Shown here in pieces: positions 45,756 through 53,452 of a stretch of DNA of 64,000 nucleotides. The notes under the pieces are model-generated. The model saw only the letters and a list, made by a program, of their open reading frames with translations, was not told the origin of the DNA and searched no databases. This stretch comes from Bifidobacterium miconisargentati (GTDB lineage Bacteria > Actinomycetota > Actinomycetes > Actinomycetales > Bifidobacteriaceae): assembly GCF_019331675.1 (NCBI RefSeq), contig NZ_JAHBBJ010000005.1, positions 62,001 through 126,000 on the forward strand, given 5' to 3'. A program made the position numbers and the translations under genes. Numbering within the stretch: the stretch's first letter is position 1; every line of letters starts with the position of its first letter.

Positions 45756-46613
45756 TCAGCCGCGGACGTTGTAGTCGGCGGAGAGATCGTTCATCGCGTG
45801 CAGCAGCTTGTAGTAGTAGATGAACGGACCCACGATGATGAACGCGCCGAGGATGCCCCACAGCCAGAACGTGGCGGCGGAAACGGCGGGCGCCATGCCG
45901 CGGGCCTGCTGCTCCTCGCCCACGCGCGCGCTCATGCGGTGGAACCAGACGAGGGTGCCGATGCCGAGGGTGATCGGGCCCACGATGAAGAAGAGCAGGC
46001 AGTAGTGCATGGTCTTCTTGCCGTCGCGGCGGGAGGCCATGAGATTCAGGGATTCGCCGATTTCACTCAGCTGCCAGAGGTCGTAGATGCCGAGGGTGAT
46101 GATGCCCAGCAGGATGTACTTGAGCAGGCCGCGCTTGGTGCGCAGTTGACGGGCCGGGCGCGAGCTGTATACAGCGGTGGGCTGTTGCGGTGCCGGCATC
46201 GACGGGGCGGCAGGAACCATGCCGGTCGGGATTGCGGGAGCACCCGGGGTTCCCGGAGTGCCGGCGGAAGCGGCGGGCGTGAAGGACGGGGTCGGTGCGG
46301 GCTGGGCCGGCTGCTGCGGCGCGGCGTACTGCGGGGCCTGCGACGCCTGATAGGCCGGCTGCTGCGGTGCGTACTGCGGATTGCGAGGAGCGGCGGAAGG
46401 CTGCGGAATCGACGGCTGAGGCACGGACGGCTGCTGCCCGTAGGCCGGAGCGGAAACGGGAGCCTGAACAGGCGCGGCGAACGGTGCCTGAGCGGGCGCC
46501 TGGGTCGGCGGCTGTACCGGCTGCGGCATCGGTGCGGACTGCACGCGCGGTGCCTGCGGCATCGGAGGCATCTGCGGAACCTGAGGGGTCGGGGGAACAT
46601 TCGGATTCGTCAT
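45756..46613 (-). CDS. DUF4234-like membrane protein with Pro/Gln-rich N-terminus
   Basis: Function unknown. 285 residues: the first 155 are Pro/Ala/Gln-rich and probably disordered. Residues 160-285 form the conserved part (KRGLLKYILLGIITLGIYDL, WFHRMSARVGEE) with three or four membrane segments and the final HAMNDLSADYN, as in DUF4234 proteins. A start at 46613 follows GAGAGAAG. It is 104 bp from zinc-ribbon paralogue 2 on the same strand, so the two may be co-transcribed. Confidence 0.8.
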   Translation of the reverse strand: MTNPNVPPTPQVPQMPPMPQAPRVQSAPMPQPVQPPTQAPAQAPFAAPVQAPVSAPAYGQQPSVPQPSIPQPSAAPRNPQYAPQQPAYQASQAPQYAAPQQPAQPAPTPSFTPAASAGTPGTPGAPAIPTGMVPAAPSMPAPQQPTAVYSSRPARQLRTKRGLLKYILLGIITLGIYDLWQLSEIGESLNLMASRRDGKKTMHYCLLFFIVGPITLGIGTLVWFHRMSARVGEEQQARGMAPAVSAATFWLWGILGAFIIVGPFIYYYKLLHAMNDLSADYNVRG

Positions 46614-46754
46614 AATGGACTTCTTCTCTCATGGCGGAAGCCTTGCGCCCCCGCGCATGCTTCCAATCCTAGTGCCGCCGGTCCGTCATCCCAAGGAAAC
46701 ACAGCCGATTCCGGCAGATTGTGAGACGTGCGGGGTGTTGGAACGAGCCGTCGC

Positions 46755-46785
46755 TAGGATAGAGAGATGCACATGTTACATGTGC
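46755..46785 (+). promoter_or_regulatory. leuA promoter -10 and overlapping palindrome
   Basis: TAGGAT at 46755-46760 is a plausible -10. GCACATGT-T-ACATGTGC (46769-46785), a perfect 17-bp palindrome, sits at the expected transcription start. It could be a repressor operator or a 5'-terminal RNA hairpin. Confidence 0.6.
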
Positions 46786-46834
46786 GTAAACGACTAACCA
46801 TTGAGGAATCATTCCACACAGCAAAGGAGGAACA

Positions 46835-48751
46835 ATGGGTCAGGATCAATCGTCCGTCTTTGATCTCGCAGCGGTCGCCGCGGCATCCAATGGAGGGAAC
46901 AATGACCCGCTGCTGCCTCCGGCACGATTCATCGGCGATCCGCAGAAACCGAGCCGTATGCCGTACAACAAGTACGCCGCGTACGACAAGCAGATCCCCT
47001 TTGATTACCCGGAGCGCACGTGGCCGGGTAAGCGACTGCAGCGCGCGCCGCGCTGGTGCTCCGTCGATCTTCGCGACGGCAATCAGGCCCTCGTCAACCC
47101 GATGGATTCCGAGCGCAAGCTGCGCTTCTGGAACCTGCTGGTCTCCATGGGCTTCAAGGAGATCGAGGTGGGCTTCCCGTCCGCTTCCGAAACCGATTTC
47201 GACTTCATCCGCATGCTCATCGAGCGCGAGCTGATCCCGGACGACGTGACCATCGTGGTGCTCACCCAGTGCCGCGAGCACCTCATCCGCCGTACCTATG
47301 AGGCCCTCAAGGGCGCCAAGCGCGCGATCGTGCACTTCTACAACTCCGTCTCCGTGCTGCAGCGCGAGGTGGTGTTCCGCAAGAACAAGGAAGAGATCAA
47401 GAAGCTCGCCACGGACGCCGCCGAGCTGTGCAAGGATCTCGAGGGCGAGGCCAAGGGCATCGACCTGTACTACGAGTACTCCCCGGAGTCCTTCACGGGC
47501 ACCGAGCCGGAGTACGCGGTCGAGGTGTGCAACGCCGTGATCGGCGTGATCAAGCCCACCCCCGAGCACCCGATGATCATCAACCTGCCCGCCACCGTGG
47601 AGATGACCACGCCGAACGTGTTCGCCGACGAGGTGGAGTACGTCTCCACCCACCTAGACGACCGTGACTCCGTGGTGCTCTCCCTGCACCCGCACAACGA
47701 CGAGGGCATGGGCGTGGCCGCCACCGAGCTGGCCATGCTGGCCGGCGCCGACCGCGTCGAGGGCTGCCTCCTGGGCAACGGCGAGCGTACCGGCAACGTG
47801 GACCTCGTCACCCTGGGCCTCAACATGCTCACGCAGGGCATCGATCCGCAGATCGACTACTCCAACGTGCCCGAGATCCGCAAGACCGTGGAGTACTGCA
47901 ACCAGATCAAGATCTCCGAGCGTCACCCGTACGCCGGCAACTTCGTGTTCACCGCGTTCTCCGGCTCCCACCAGGACGCCATCAAGAAGGGCCTCGAGGC
48001 CCGTCAGGTGGCCGCCGACCGTGCCGGCGCCGATCTGGACAACTTCGTGTGGCTCGTGCCGTACCTGCCGATCGATCCGAAGGACATCGGCCGCACGTAC
48101 GAAGCCATCATCCGCGTCAACTCGCAGTCCGGCAAGGGCGGCATGGCCTACCTGCTCAAGACCAACCACAACCTCGACCTGCCCAAGCGCCTGCAGGTGG
48201 AGTTCGACAAGATCGTCCAGAAGTTCGCCGACGACACCAAGAAGGAAGTCAAGGACGAGGACATCTGGCGTCTGTTCAAGGACGAGTACCTGCCGGTCGA
48301 GCAGTCCGGCATGACCGCCGCCGGCGTGGTCGTGGGCGATACGCACGACGCCTCGCTCGCGCCGTGGGGCCGTCTGAAGCTCCTGAAGGTGGCCATCAGC
48401 TCCGGCGAGGACGGTTCGGACACCGTGCTCAAGGCCCGCGTGCTCGACCGCGGCGTGAACGTCGGCACGGATACGCCGGTGGAGCGTGAGGTCTCCGGCA
48501 TCGGCAACGGCCCGATCGCCGCCTTCCTCAACGCCATCTCCAACTTCGGCGTGGACGCCTCCATCATGGACTACGTGGAGCACACGATGTCCGTGGGCAC
48601 CAACGCCATGGCCGCTTCCTACGTGGAATGCCAGGTGGGCGAGGCCGACGACGCGAAGATCGTGTGGGGCGTGGGCATCGATTCGTCCATCACCACCAGC
48701 GCTCTCAAGGCGATCATCTCCGCGATCAACCGCTCCCAGCGCACGCGCTGA
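46835..48751 (+). CDS. leuA: 2-isopropylmalate synthase
   Basis: Condenses 2-ketoisovalerate with acetyl-CoA, the committed step to leucine. The 638-residue protein belongs to the long actinobacterial LeuA type: catalytic TIM barrel from about residue 65 (APRWCSVDLRDGNQALVNPM), metal site LHPHNDEGMGV, GNGERTGNVDLVTL, and the C-terminal regulatory domain (about 495-638) for leucine feedback. AAAGGAGGAAC precedes ATG 46835. It stands alone; other leu genes are not in the window. A strong bidirectional hairpin follows. Confidence 0.97.
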   Translation: MGQDQSSVFDLAAVAAASNGGNNDPLLPPARFIGDPQKPSRMPYNKYAAYDKQIPFDYPERTWPGKRLQRAPRWCSVDLRDGNQALVNPMDSERKLRFWNLLVSMGFKEIEVGFPSASETDFDFIRMLIERELIPDDVTIVVLTQCREHLIRRTYEALKGAKRAIVHFYNSVSVLQREVVFRKNKEEIKKLATDAAELCKDLEGEAKGIDLYYEYSPESFTGTEPEYAVEVCNAVIGVIKPTPEHPMIINLPATVEMTTPNVFADEVEYVSTHLDDRDSVVLSLHPHNDEGMGVAATELAMLAGADRVEGCLLGNGERTGNVDLVTLGLNMLTQGIDPQIDYSNVPEIRKTVEYCNQIKISERHPYAGNFVFTAFSGSHQDAIKKGLEARQVAADRAGADLDNFVWLVPYLPIDPKDIGRTYEAIIRVNSQSGKGGMAYLLKTNHNLDLPKRLQVEFDKIVQKFADDTKKEVKDEDIWRLFKDEYLPVEQSGMTAAGVVVGDTHDASLAPWGRLKLLKVAISSGEDGSDTVLKARVLDRGVNVGTDTPVEREVSGIGNGPIAAFLNAISNFGVDASIMDYVEHTMSVGTNAMAASYVECQVGEADDAKIVWGVGIDSSITTSALKAIISAINRSQRTR

Positions 48752-48826
48752 AGCTGAGTAGGCTGATTGGCTGACCGTTCGGGCGGCCGCCGATTGGGCG
48801 GTCGTCTGAATACGGCTGGATATACG

Positions 48827-48864
48827 AATGGGCCCGTCTTCCCAAAGTGGAAGACGGGCCCATT
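48827..48864. terminator. Bidirectional terminator hairpin after leuA
   Basis: 16-bp perfect stem, AATGGGCCCGTCTTCC and its complement, with loop CAAAGT. It lies 75 bp past the leuA stop; the tail is TTGCGTTGG. Confidence 0.75.
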
Positions 48865-48902
48865 GCGTTGGGGACGGAATCGGCCGTTGGCCGATGCGCT
48901 TC

Positions 48903-49070
48903 TTGCGGCCGTTGGCCGCGGCTACTCTCCCCCAGCCTCGCTACGCTCAGCAGCCCCCTCGGCAGAGGGGGGCCAAGGACCTACACGATCAAAACCTGCC
49001 TCCCTCTGTCGAGGGAGGTGGCATCGCGAAGCGATGACGGAGGGAGAGTAGCCGCGGCCAACGGCCGCAA
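48903..49070. repeat. 28-bp perfect inverted repeat enclosing two further palindromic repeats
   Basis: Arms 48903-48930 and 49043-49070 are exact complements over 28 bp (outer ends TTGCGGCC / GGCCGCAA). Inside are CCCCCT-cggc-AGAGGGGG and CTCCCTC-tgtcg-AGGGAGG followed by GCATCGC-gaa-GCGATG and GGAGGGAG, both built like SR but with other arm sequences. It is the main content of the 362-bp gap between leuA and the penicillin-binding protein gene. Confidence 0.85.
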
Positions 49071-49100
49071 AAACACAGCATTGGCCGCAAGGCCAATGCT
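49069..49100 (-). terminator. Terminator of the penicillin-binding protein gene
   Basis: On the minus strand AGCATTGGCC-ttgc-GGCCAATGCT is followed by GTGTTTTT, 14 bp past the stop codon. Its T-run borders the right arm of the 28-bp inverted repeat. Confidence 0.85.
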
Positions 49101-49113
49101 GCTGCGCTCCTCG

Positions 49114-51534
49114 CTACTCCGTAGTCGAGTAGGAATACGTCTCGCCGGGTGCGAAGGGCGACTCCTCGTCAGGCTGGACGGGCTCGTCATAGGACGGGCC
49201 GCTGTCGTCGCCGTTGGACGGGTCGTTCGCGGTGCCGCCGTTGTTGGTGCCCGGATAGTTCGGGCACTCGGTGGAATAGCTGGGGTTGTTGAGACACTGC
49301 TGGGCGAATTCCTGCGTGTTCTGCGAACCGGAGCCAGTGCCGGAGGACTGCTGGTCCTTGCCATCGGCGGAGGAGCCGTCCTTGGAATCACCGTTGTCGT
49401 CGGTCTCGGTCTTCTGCTGGCCGGACGTGGTGCCGGAGCTCTGGCCCTTGCCCAGGCCCCACGTGCCGTCCGTGCCGCCGATCTTGCCGGTGTCCTTGGC
49501 GGTGGGGAATTCCTCGACCTGAGTGCCCTGCAGGACCTTCGACATGTACTCCTGGAACAGGTGCGCCGGGTAGCCGGTGGAGGAGATGCCGTAGCCGGAG
49601 AAGGCGGGCACCACCTGCGGGTTGCCGTCCTTGTCCGGGTTCCAGATGGCCCACACGTTCAGCAGACTCGGCGTGTAGCCCACGAAGGAGGAGGCCTTCT
49701 CGTCGTTGGCGGTGCCGGACTTGCCGGCGACCGGGCGTCCCAGCATGGTGGAGGTGCCCGCCGCGGTGCCGTACGTGGTGGTGCCGAGCATGGCCTTCTG
49801 CACCAGCGCGCAATCGTTGGCGTCGAAGACGCGCTCGTTCTCGTTCGGCGCGTTGTACAGGTCCTTGTTATTGGAATCGATGACGCGATCGACCATGTGG
49901 ATGGTGTTCTTCACGCCGTTGTTCGCGATGGTGGAGTGGCCCTGCGCCAGATCCCACACGGTCAGCGCGTTGATGCCGAGCACGTTGTACATCGAGTTCT
50001 CGTCGATGTCTCCTGTGATGCCGGCCTCATGCGCGATCGCCGCCGTGCGCTGCGGCGTCAGATGCTCGTTGACGTTCATGAACACCGTGTTCACCGAGTT
50101 GGCGGTGGCCTGGTAGAGGTTGATGTACCCCCAGTTGTTCTCCAGGGCGTTGTTCACCTCGGCGTCCAGGCCGGAGAAATGCTGGTGCGAGTTGCCGTTG
50201 AACAGCGTGTTGAAGTTCACGCCGGACTGCGCCGCGCCCAGCAGCGCGAACGGTTTCATGGTGGAACCGGGCTCGAACAGAGCCTGATCGGCGTTGTTGA
50301 GCTGTTTGGTGAGGTAGTCCGAACCGGCGTACACCGACACCACGGCCCCGGTCTTCGGCTCCACGGCGATGCCGCCGATCTGCAGCGTCTCGGGCATGTC
50401 CGAAAGGCGCGTGTCGCCGATGGACTGCATGACATCCTGCTTGGACTTGTCGATGGTGGTGACGATCTTGTAGCCGCCGGTGGCCAGCTCCTCCTTGGTG
50501 AAGGCCTTGGACTGCACCAGCTCGCGCTCCACCATATCCAGCAGGTAGCCGGTGGAGCCGGCGTATTCGTTCTGCTGGGCCACGGGCGCGGTGTCCGGGA
50601 ACTTGGCCGCCGCCTTCTCCTTGGCGGTGATGTAGCCGTCCTCCTCCATGATGTTCAGCACGCGCTTGAAGCGTTGCTTGGCCATGGCGGCGTTGTCCGC
50701 CGGATCCCATGTGGAGGGGGAGGGGATGATGCCGGCGATCATCGCGGCCTCGGAGAGCGTCAGATCCTTGGCGTCCTTGTTGAAGTAGGCCTTGGCCGCC
50801 GCCTGGATGCCGTAGGAGTTGCGGCCCAGGTAGATGGTGTTCATGTAGTTGCACAGCACCTCGTCCTTGGACTCGGTCTGCGCGATCTTGAGCGCCAGTA
50901 TGGCCTCGCGCGCCTTGCCGGCGTACGTGGTGGTTTCGCCCAGATAGTAGCGTTCGGCGTACTGCTGGGTGATGGTGGAGCCGCCTTGGCGGGTGCCGGT
51001 GGTCACGTTGTTCCAGAACGCGCGGGCGATGCCCTTCAGGTCCACGCCGCGATCCGTATAGAAGGTTCGGTTCTCGGAGGCCACGATGGCGTTGCCCAGA
51101 TAGCTCGGCAGGCCCTCGCAGGAGATGATGTCGCGGTTCTGCTCGGCGTAGGAGCCGATGAGCGTGGTGCCGTCCGCGTAATAGACGCGCGTCTTTTCCG
51201 CCAGCGCGAACTTCTCGGGCTGCGGGACCTCGGTGGTGGTGTACAGGTATGCGAAGGCCGCGCAGCCGGTCAACAGTCCCAGGCCGAACAGGCCGAAGAA
51301 GATGCCGAGCGCCCATTTCAGCACGCGATGCGGCCGCCTGCCGCCATTCCTTCTCCTGCTGCGCTTGGGTGCCTTATGGCTCGTGGGACGGTGCGTGCCG
51401 GAACCTGCGCGCGTTGCGCGGGTGGCGCTAATGCCGTTCTCCGCGGTGCCGTAGGTCTTGCTCTGCGCGGTACGCGGCTGCCTTGCGGCATAGGCCCGAC
51501 CCTGCGCGTGTGCACGACGTTGATATGAAGACAT
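49114..51534 (-). CDS. Bifunctional penicillin-binding protein (transglycosylase/transpeptidase)
   Basis: Class A PBP that polymerises and cross-links peptidoglycan. ATG 51534 gives 806 residues: about 65 basic residues, a membrane helix (LGIFFGLFGLGLLTGCAAFAYL), the GT51 domain with SENRTFYTDRGVD (catalytic Glu) and GGSTITQQYAERYYL, and a transpeptidase domain with SxxK in PGSTMKPF (about residue 425), SxN in ANSVNTVF and KSGT in AGKSGTANDEKASS (about 604). The last 150 residues are Ser/Gly/Asp-rich and disordered. In the GT motif the usual ED is EN. The 608-bp region upstream holds the SRP RNA gene and a hairpin element. Confidence 0.94.
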   Translation of the reverse strand: MSSYQRRAHAQGRAYAARQPRTAQSKTYGTAENGISATRATRAGSGTHRPTSHKAPKRSRRRNGGRRPHRVLKWALGIFFGLFGLGLLTGCAAFAYLYTTTEVPQPEKFALAEKTRVYYADGTTLIGSYAEQNRDIISCEGLPSYLGNAIVASENRTFYTDRGVDLKGIARAFWNNVTTGTRQGGSTITQQYAERYYLGETTTYAGKAREAILALKIAQTESKDEVLCNYMNTIYLGRNSYGIQAAAKAYFNKDAKDLTLSEAAMIAGIIPSPSTWDPADNAAMAKQRFKRVLNIMEEDGYITAKEKAAAKFPDTAPVAQQNEYAGSTGYLLDMVERELVQSKAFTKEELATGGYKIVTTIDKSKQDVMQSIGDTRLSDMPETLQIGGIAVEPKTGAVVSVYAGSDYLTKQLNNADQALFEPGSTMKPFALLGAAQSGVNFNTLFNGNSHQHFSGLDAEVNNALENNWGYINLYQATANSVNTVFMNVNEHLTPQRTAAIAHEAGITGDIDENSMYNVLGINALTVWDLAQGHSTIANNGVKNTIHMVDRVIDSNNKDLYNAPNENERVFDANDCALVQKAMLGTTTYGTAAGTSTMLGRPVAGKSGTANDEKASSFVGYTPSLLNVWAIWNPDKDGNPQVVPAFSGYGISSTGYPAHLFQEYMSKVLQGTQVEEFPTAKDTGKIGGTDGTWGLGKGQSSGTTSGQQKTETDDNGDSKDGSSADGKDQQSSGTGSGSQNTQEFAQQCLNNPSYSTECPNYPGTNNGGTANDPSNGDDSGPSYDEPVQPDEESPFAPGETYSYSTTE

Positions 51535-51845
51535 ATAGACCACCGTAACCGCTGGTCTTGAACATTCGTTGGCCGTGAACGCAACCAAGCGGTCTCAAAA
51601 CCCGGATTTGCGCGGAATCCTCACATATGGACGCGGTGTTGGACACGCCGCTGCAAGTTGTCTGGAAAACGGCTGTAAACCGGGTGCGGACGGGGTTTCG
51701 CGGGTGCCTTTTCGGGGGATGCAGGCCACCTTCGGCCCGCTCCCGACCCACCCCTGGCCCGCTTCCGTCCGGCTTCCGATCGCCTCGCCGCCACTGTTCC
51801 GCCGCCTGCGCCCCGCCCGTTCGCATCCTGGTCCACCCGTCTCCG

Positions 51846-51851
51846 TATATT
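51846..51851 (+). promoter_or_regulatory. -10 box of the SRP RNA gene
   Basis: TATATT, nine bases before the 5' end of the RNA stem; the -35 is not clear. Confidence 0.5.
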
Positions 51852-51860
51852 TACTCGAAG

Positions 51861-51942
51861 CCTCCACGCGGCGCTATGTCACCCAACTCCCCCAGGGCAG
51901 GAATGCAGCAAGGGTAAGTGGCCTCTGACGGGTGCGTGGAGG
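51861..51942 (+). ncRNA. ffs: Signal recognition particle RNA (small bacterial, 4.5S type)
   Basis: RNA scaffold of the SRP, bound by Ffh for co-translational membrane targeting. The ends CCTCCACGC and GCGTGGAGG pair. The interior has the conserved domain IV loop sequence CCCCCAGGGCAGGAATGCAGC followed by AAGGGTAAG, as in actinobacterial SRP RNAs (GGCCGGAAGGCAGCAAGGGTAAG in relatives). A run of five T follows at once. The tetraloop region GGAA is kept; one base differs from the common AAGG asymmetric loop partner. Confidence 0.88.
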
Positions 51943-51967
51943 TTTTTCCATCTTTGCCGGAACGGTA

Positions 51968-52054
51968 GCGGTGAGGCCTGGTGCGCCTCGCCAGACCGTA
52001 GGCTTGGCCGAACGGCCTTGAGTGTGTCGGGCGAGGCGCACCAGGCCCCACCGC
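51968..52054. repeat. Long hairpin element B (shared core with element A at 6191)
   Basis: 25-bp arms (51968-51992 and 52030-52054, one mismatch) enclose a 37-nt core AGACCGTAGGCTTGGCC...GAGTGTGTCG. The core ends match element A, but the arm sequence is entirely different. It lies between the SRP RNA gene and the PAP2 gene. Confidence 0.8.
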
Positions 52055-52142
52055 GCAACTGTCACACGAGAATGTGCGGATTCGGCTACGGGCTCGCAAT
52101 GCGGCGGGGTACTGTCCGGGGCGCGGCCGTACAGTCGAACGT

Positions 52143-53315
52143 ATGAATGACGCACAGCATCCCACCATTCGTGACCCGCACGCGCCGGCCAATCTCGTAG
52201 GTTCCGCAGGATTCCCCGGATCATCCTCCCGCACGCAGTCGTCAGTCCCGGCCCCCGAACCCGATCCGCTGGCCGCACTCGGTCCGGACCCCCGGAACAC
52301 GGCCACCGCCGCGGCCCTCGGCATGACCCGCGCGACCGGCCGCTCCGGCATGCCCTACAGCGACGAACCGGACGACATCGACCGCGGCCTGGCCCGTCTC
52401 GACCCGCTCACCGTGCGCCCGCGCGTGTCCAGCCGCGTGCTCTGCGTCGTGTTCGGCCTGCTGCTCATCGCCGTGGGCTTCGGCGTGTGGTGGGGGTGCG
52501 TGTACACGGAAAACGGCCAGTCGTACGACGAACTCGTCTGGAAGAACCTGGCCGACCATGTGCCCGGCTTCGCCACCGGCATCATGGGGGCCGTGGCCCA
52601 GTCGTGGCTGGTGATCGCCGTCAGCTGCGCGATCGCCGCCATCGGCATCGTCACCGCGCTGATCCGACGCCGCTGGTGGCTGGTCGGTCAGGTGGCCGTG
52701 TTCGCCGTGATCTGCCTGGCGACCACGCGCATCAAGGACGTGCTGCCGCGACCGTTCATCATCAACACCGAATCGCCCGCCGTCAACTCCGCGCCTTCCG
52801 GGCACACGATGCTGGCCGCCGCCTGCGCCGCGATCCTGCTGCTCGCCGTGCCGCGCGCCGCCCGAGCGCTGGCCGGGGTCGTGGGCGTGACCTGGTCGGT
52901 GCTCGTCGGTGTTTCCGTGATCTACGGCCAATGGCATCGTCCCTCGGACGTGGCCATGTCCATTCTGCTGGTGGCGGGACTGGCCCTGATCGCCATGGCG
53001 TTCACCCGCACGTCCGGTATGGACGCGCCCGGCAGCCGCGTCTCCTCGGTGAGCGTGCAGATCGTGGGCAGCGTGCTCATCACCGCCGGACTGCTGCTCA
53101 TCGCCTACGCCGCGTACGTGATCTGGCAGGTGGTGCCGGGCCTGCCCGTCAGTGCCAGCTGGGCCGTGCAGGGCTCCATCATCAGCGCCGTGGCGGGCGT
53201 CACGGGCGTGGCCTCGCTGGCCTTCGGACTGATGCTGGCCCTGCGTCAGATCACCGCCTCGCCGTTGAGCCGCATCGGTCTGATCGGCGCCCCGCCGGCC
53301 CCGCCGAAGCGCTAG
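52143..53315 (+). CDS. PAP2-superfamily membrane phosphatase
   Basis: Probable lipid phosphatase, for example on undecaprenyl pyrophosphate or phosphatidic acid. The 390 residues have a Pro-rich cytoplasmic N-terminus (about 95 residues), then about seven hydrophobic segments. The three acid-phosphatase motifs are present: KDVLPRPF, SAPSGHTM (catalytic His) and GQWHRPSDV. An extra hydrophobic region after motif III is longer than usual. ATG 52143 lies seven bases after TACAGT with no ribosome-binding site, so it is probably leaderless. Confidence 0.9.
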   Translation: MNDAQHPTIRDPHAPANLVGSAGFPGSSSRTQSSVPAPEPDPLAALGPDPRNTATAAALGMTRATGRSGMPYSDEPDDIDRGLARLDPLTVRPRVSSRVLCVVFGLLLIAVGFGVWWGCVYTENGQSYDELVWKNLADHVPGFATGIMGAVAQSWLVIAVSCAIAAIGIVTALIRRRWWLVGQVAVFAVICLATTRIKDVLPRPFIINTESPAVNSAPSGHTMLAAACAAILLLAVPRAARALAGVVGVTWSVLVGVSVIYGQWHRPSDVAMSILLVAGLALIAMAFTRTSGMDAPGSRVSSVSVQIVGSVLITAGLLLIAYAAYVIWQVVPGLPVSASWAVQGSIISAVAGVTGVASLAFGLMLALRQITASPLSRIGLIGAPPAPPKR

Positions 53316-53452
53316 GCGGGCGTCCTGCCGCCGTCGCCCGGATGCGGTCGTCCGGGCTGCCGCACGCCCCCGATTTGGCGATTGGCCATCGTTCGTGAGT
53401 ATTATGACGCCAGAAACGCATGTTTCCGCAGGAGAGATATTAAGGAGTGGGT

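Noticed and set aside
51569..51928. Small open frames in both strands upstream of the penicillin-binding protein gene
   Set aside because: They overlap the SRP RNA gene, have no ribosome-binding sites and no recognisable sequence.
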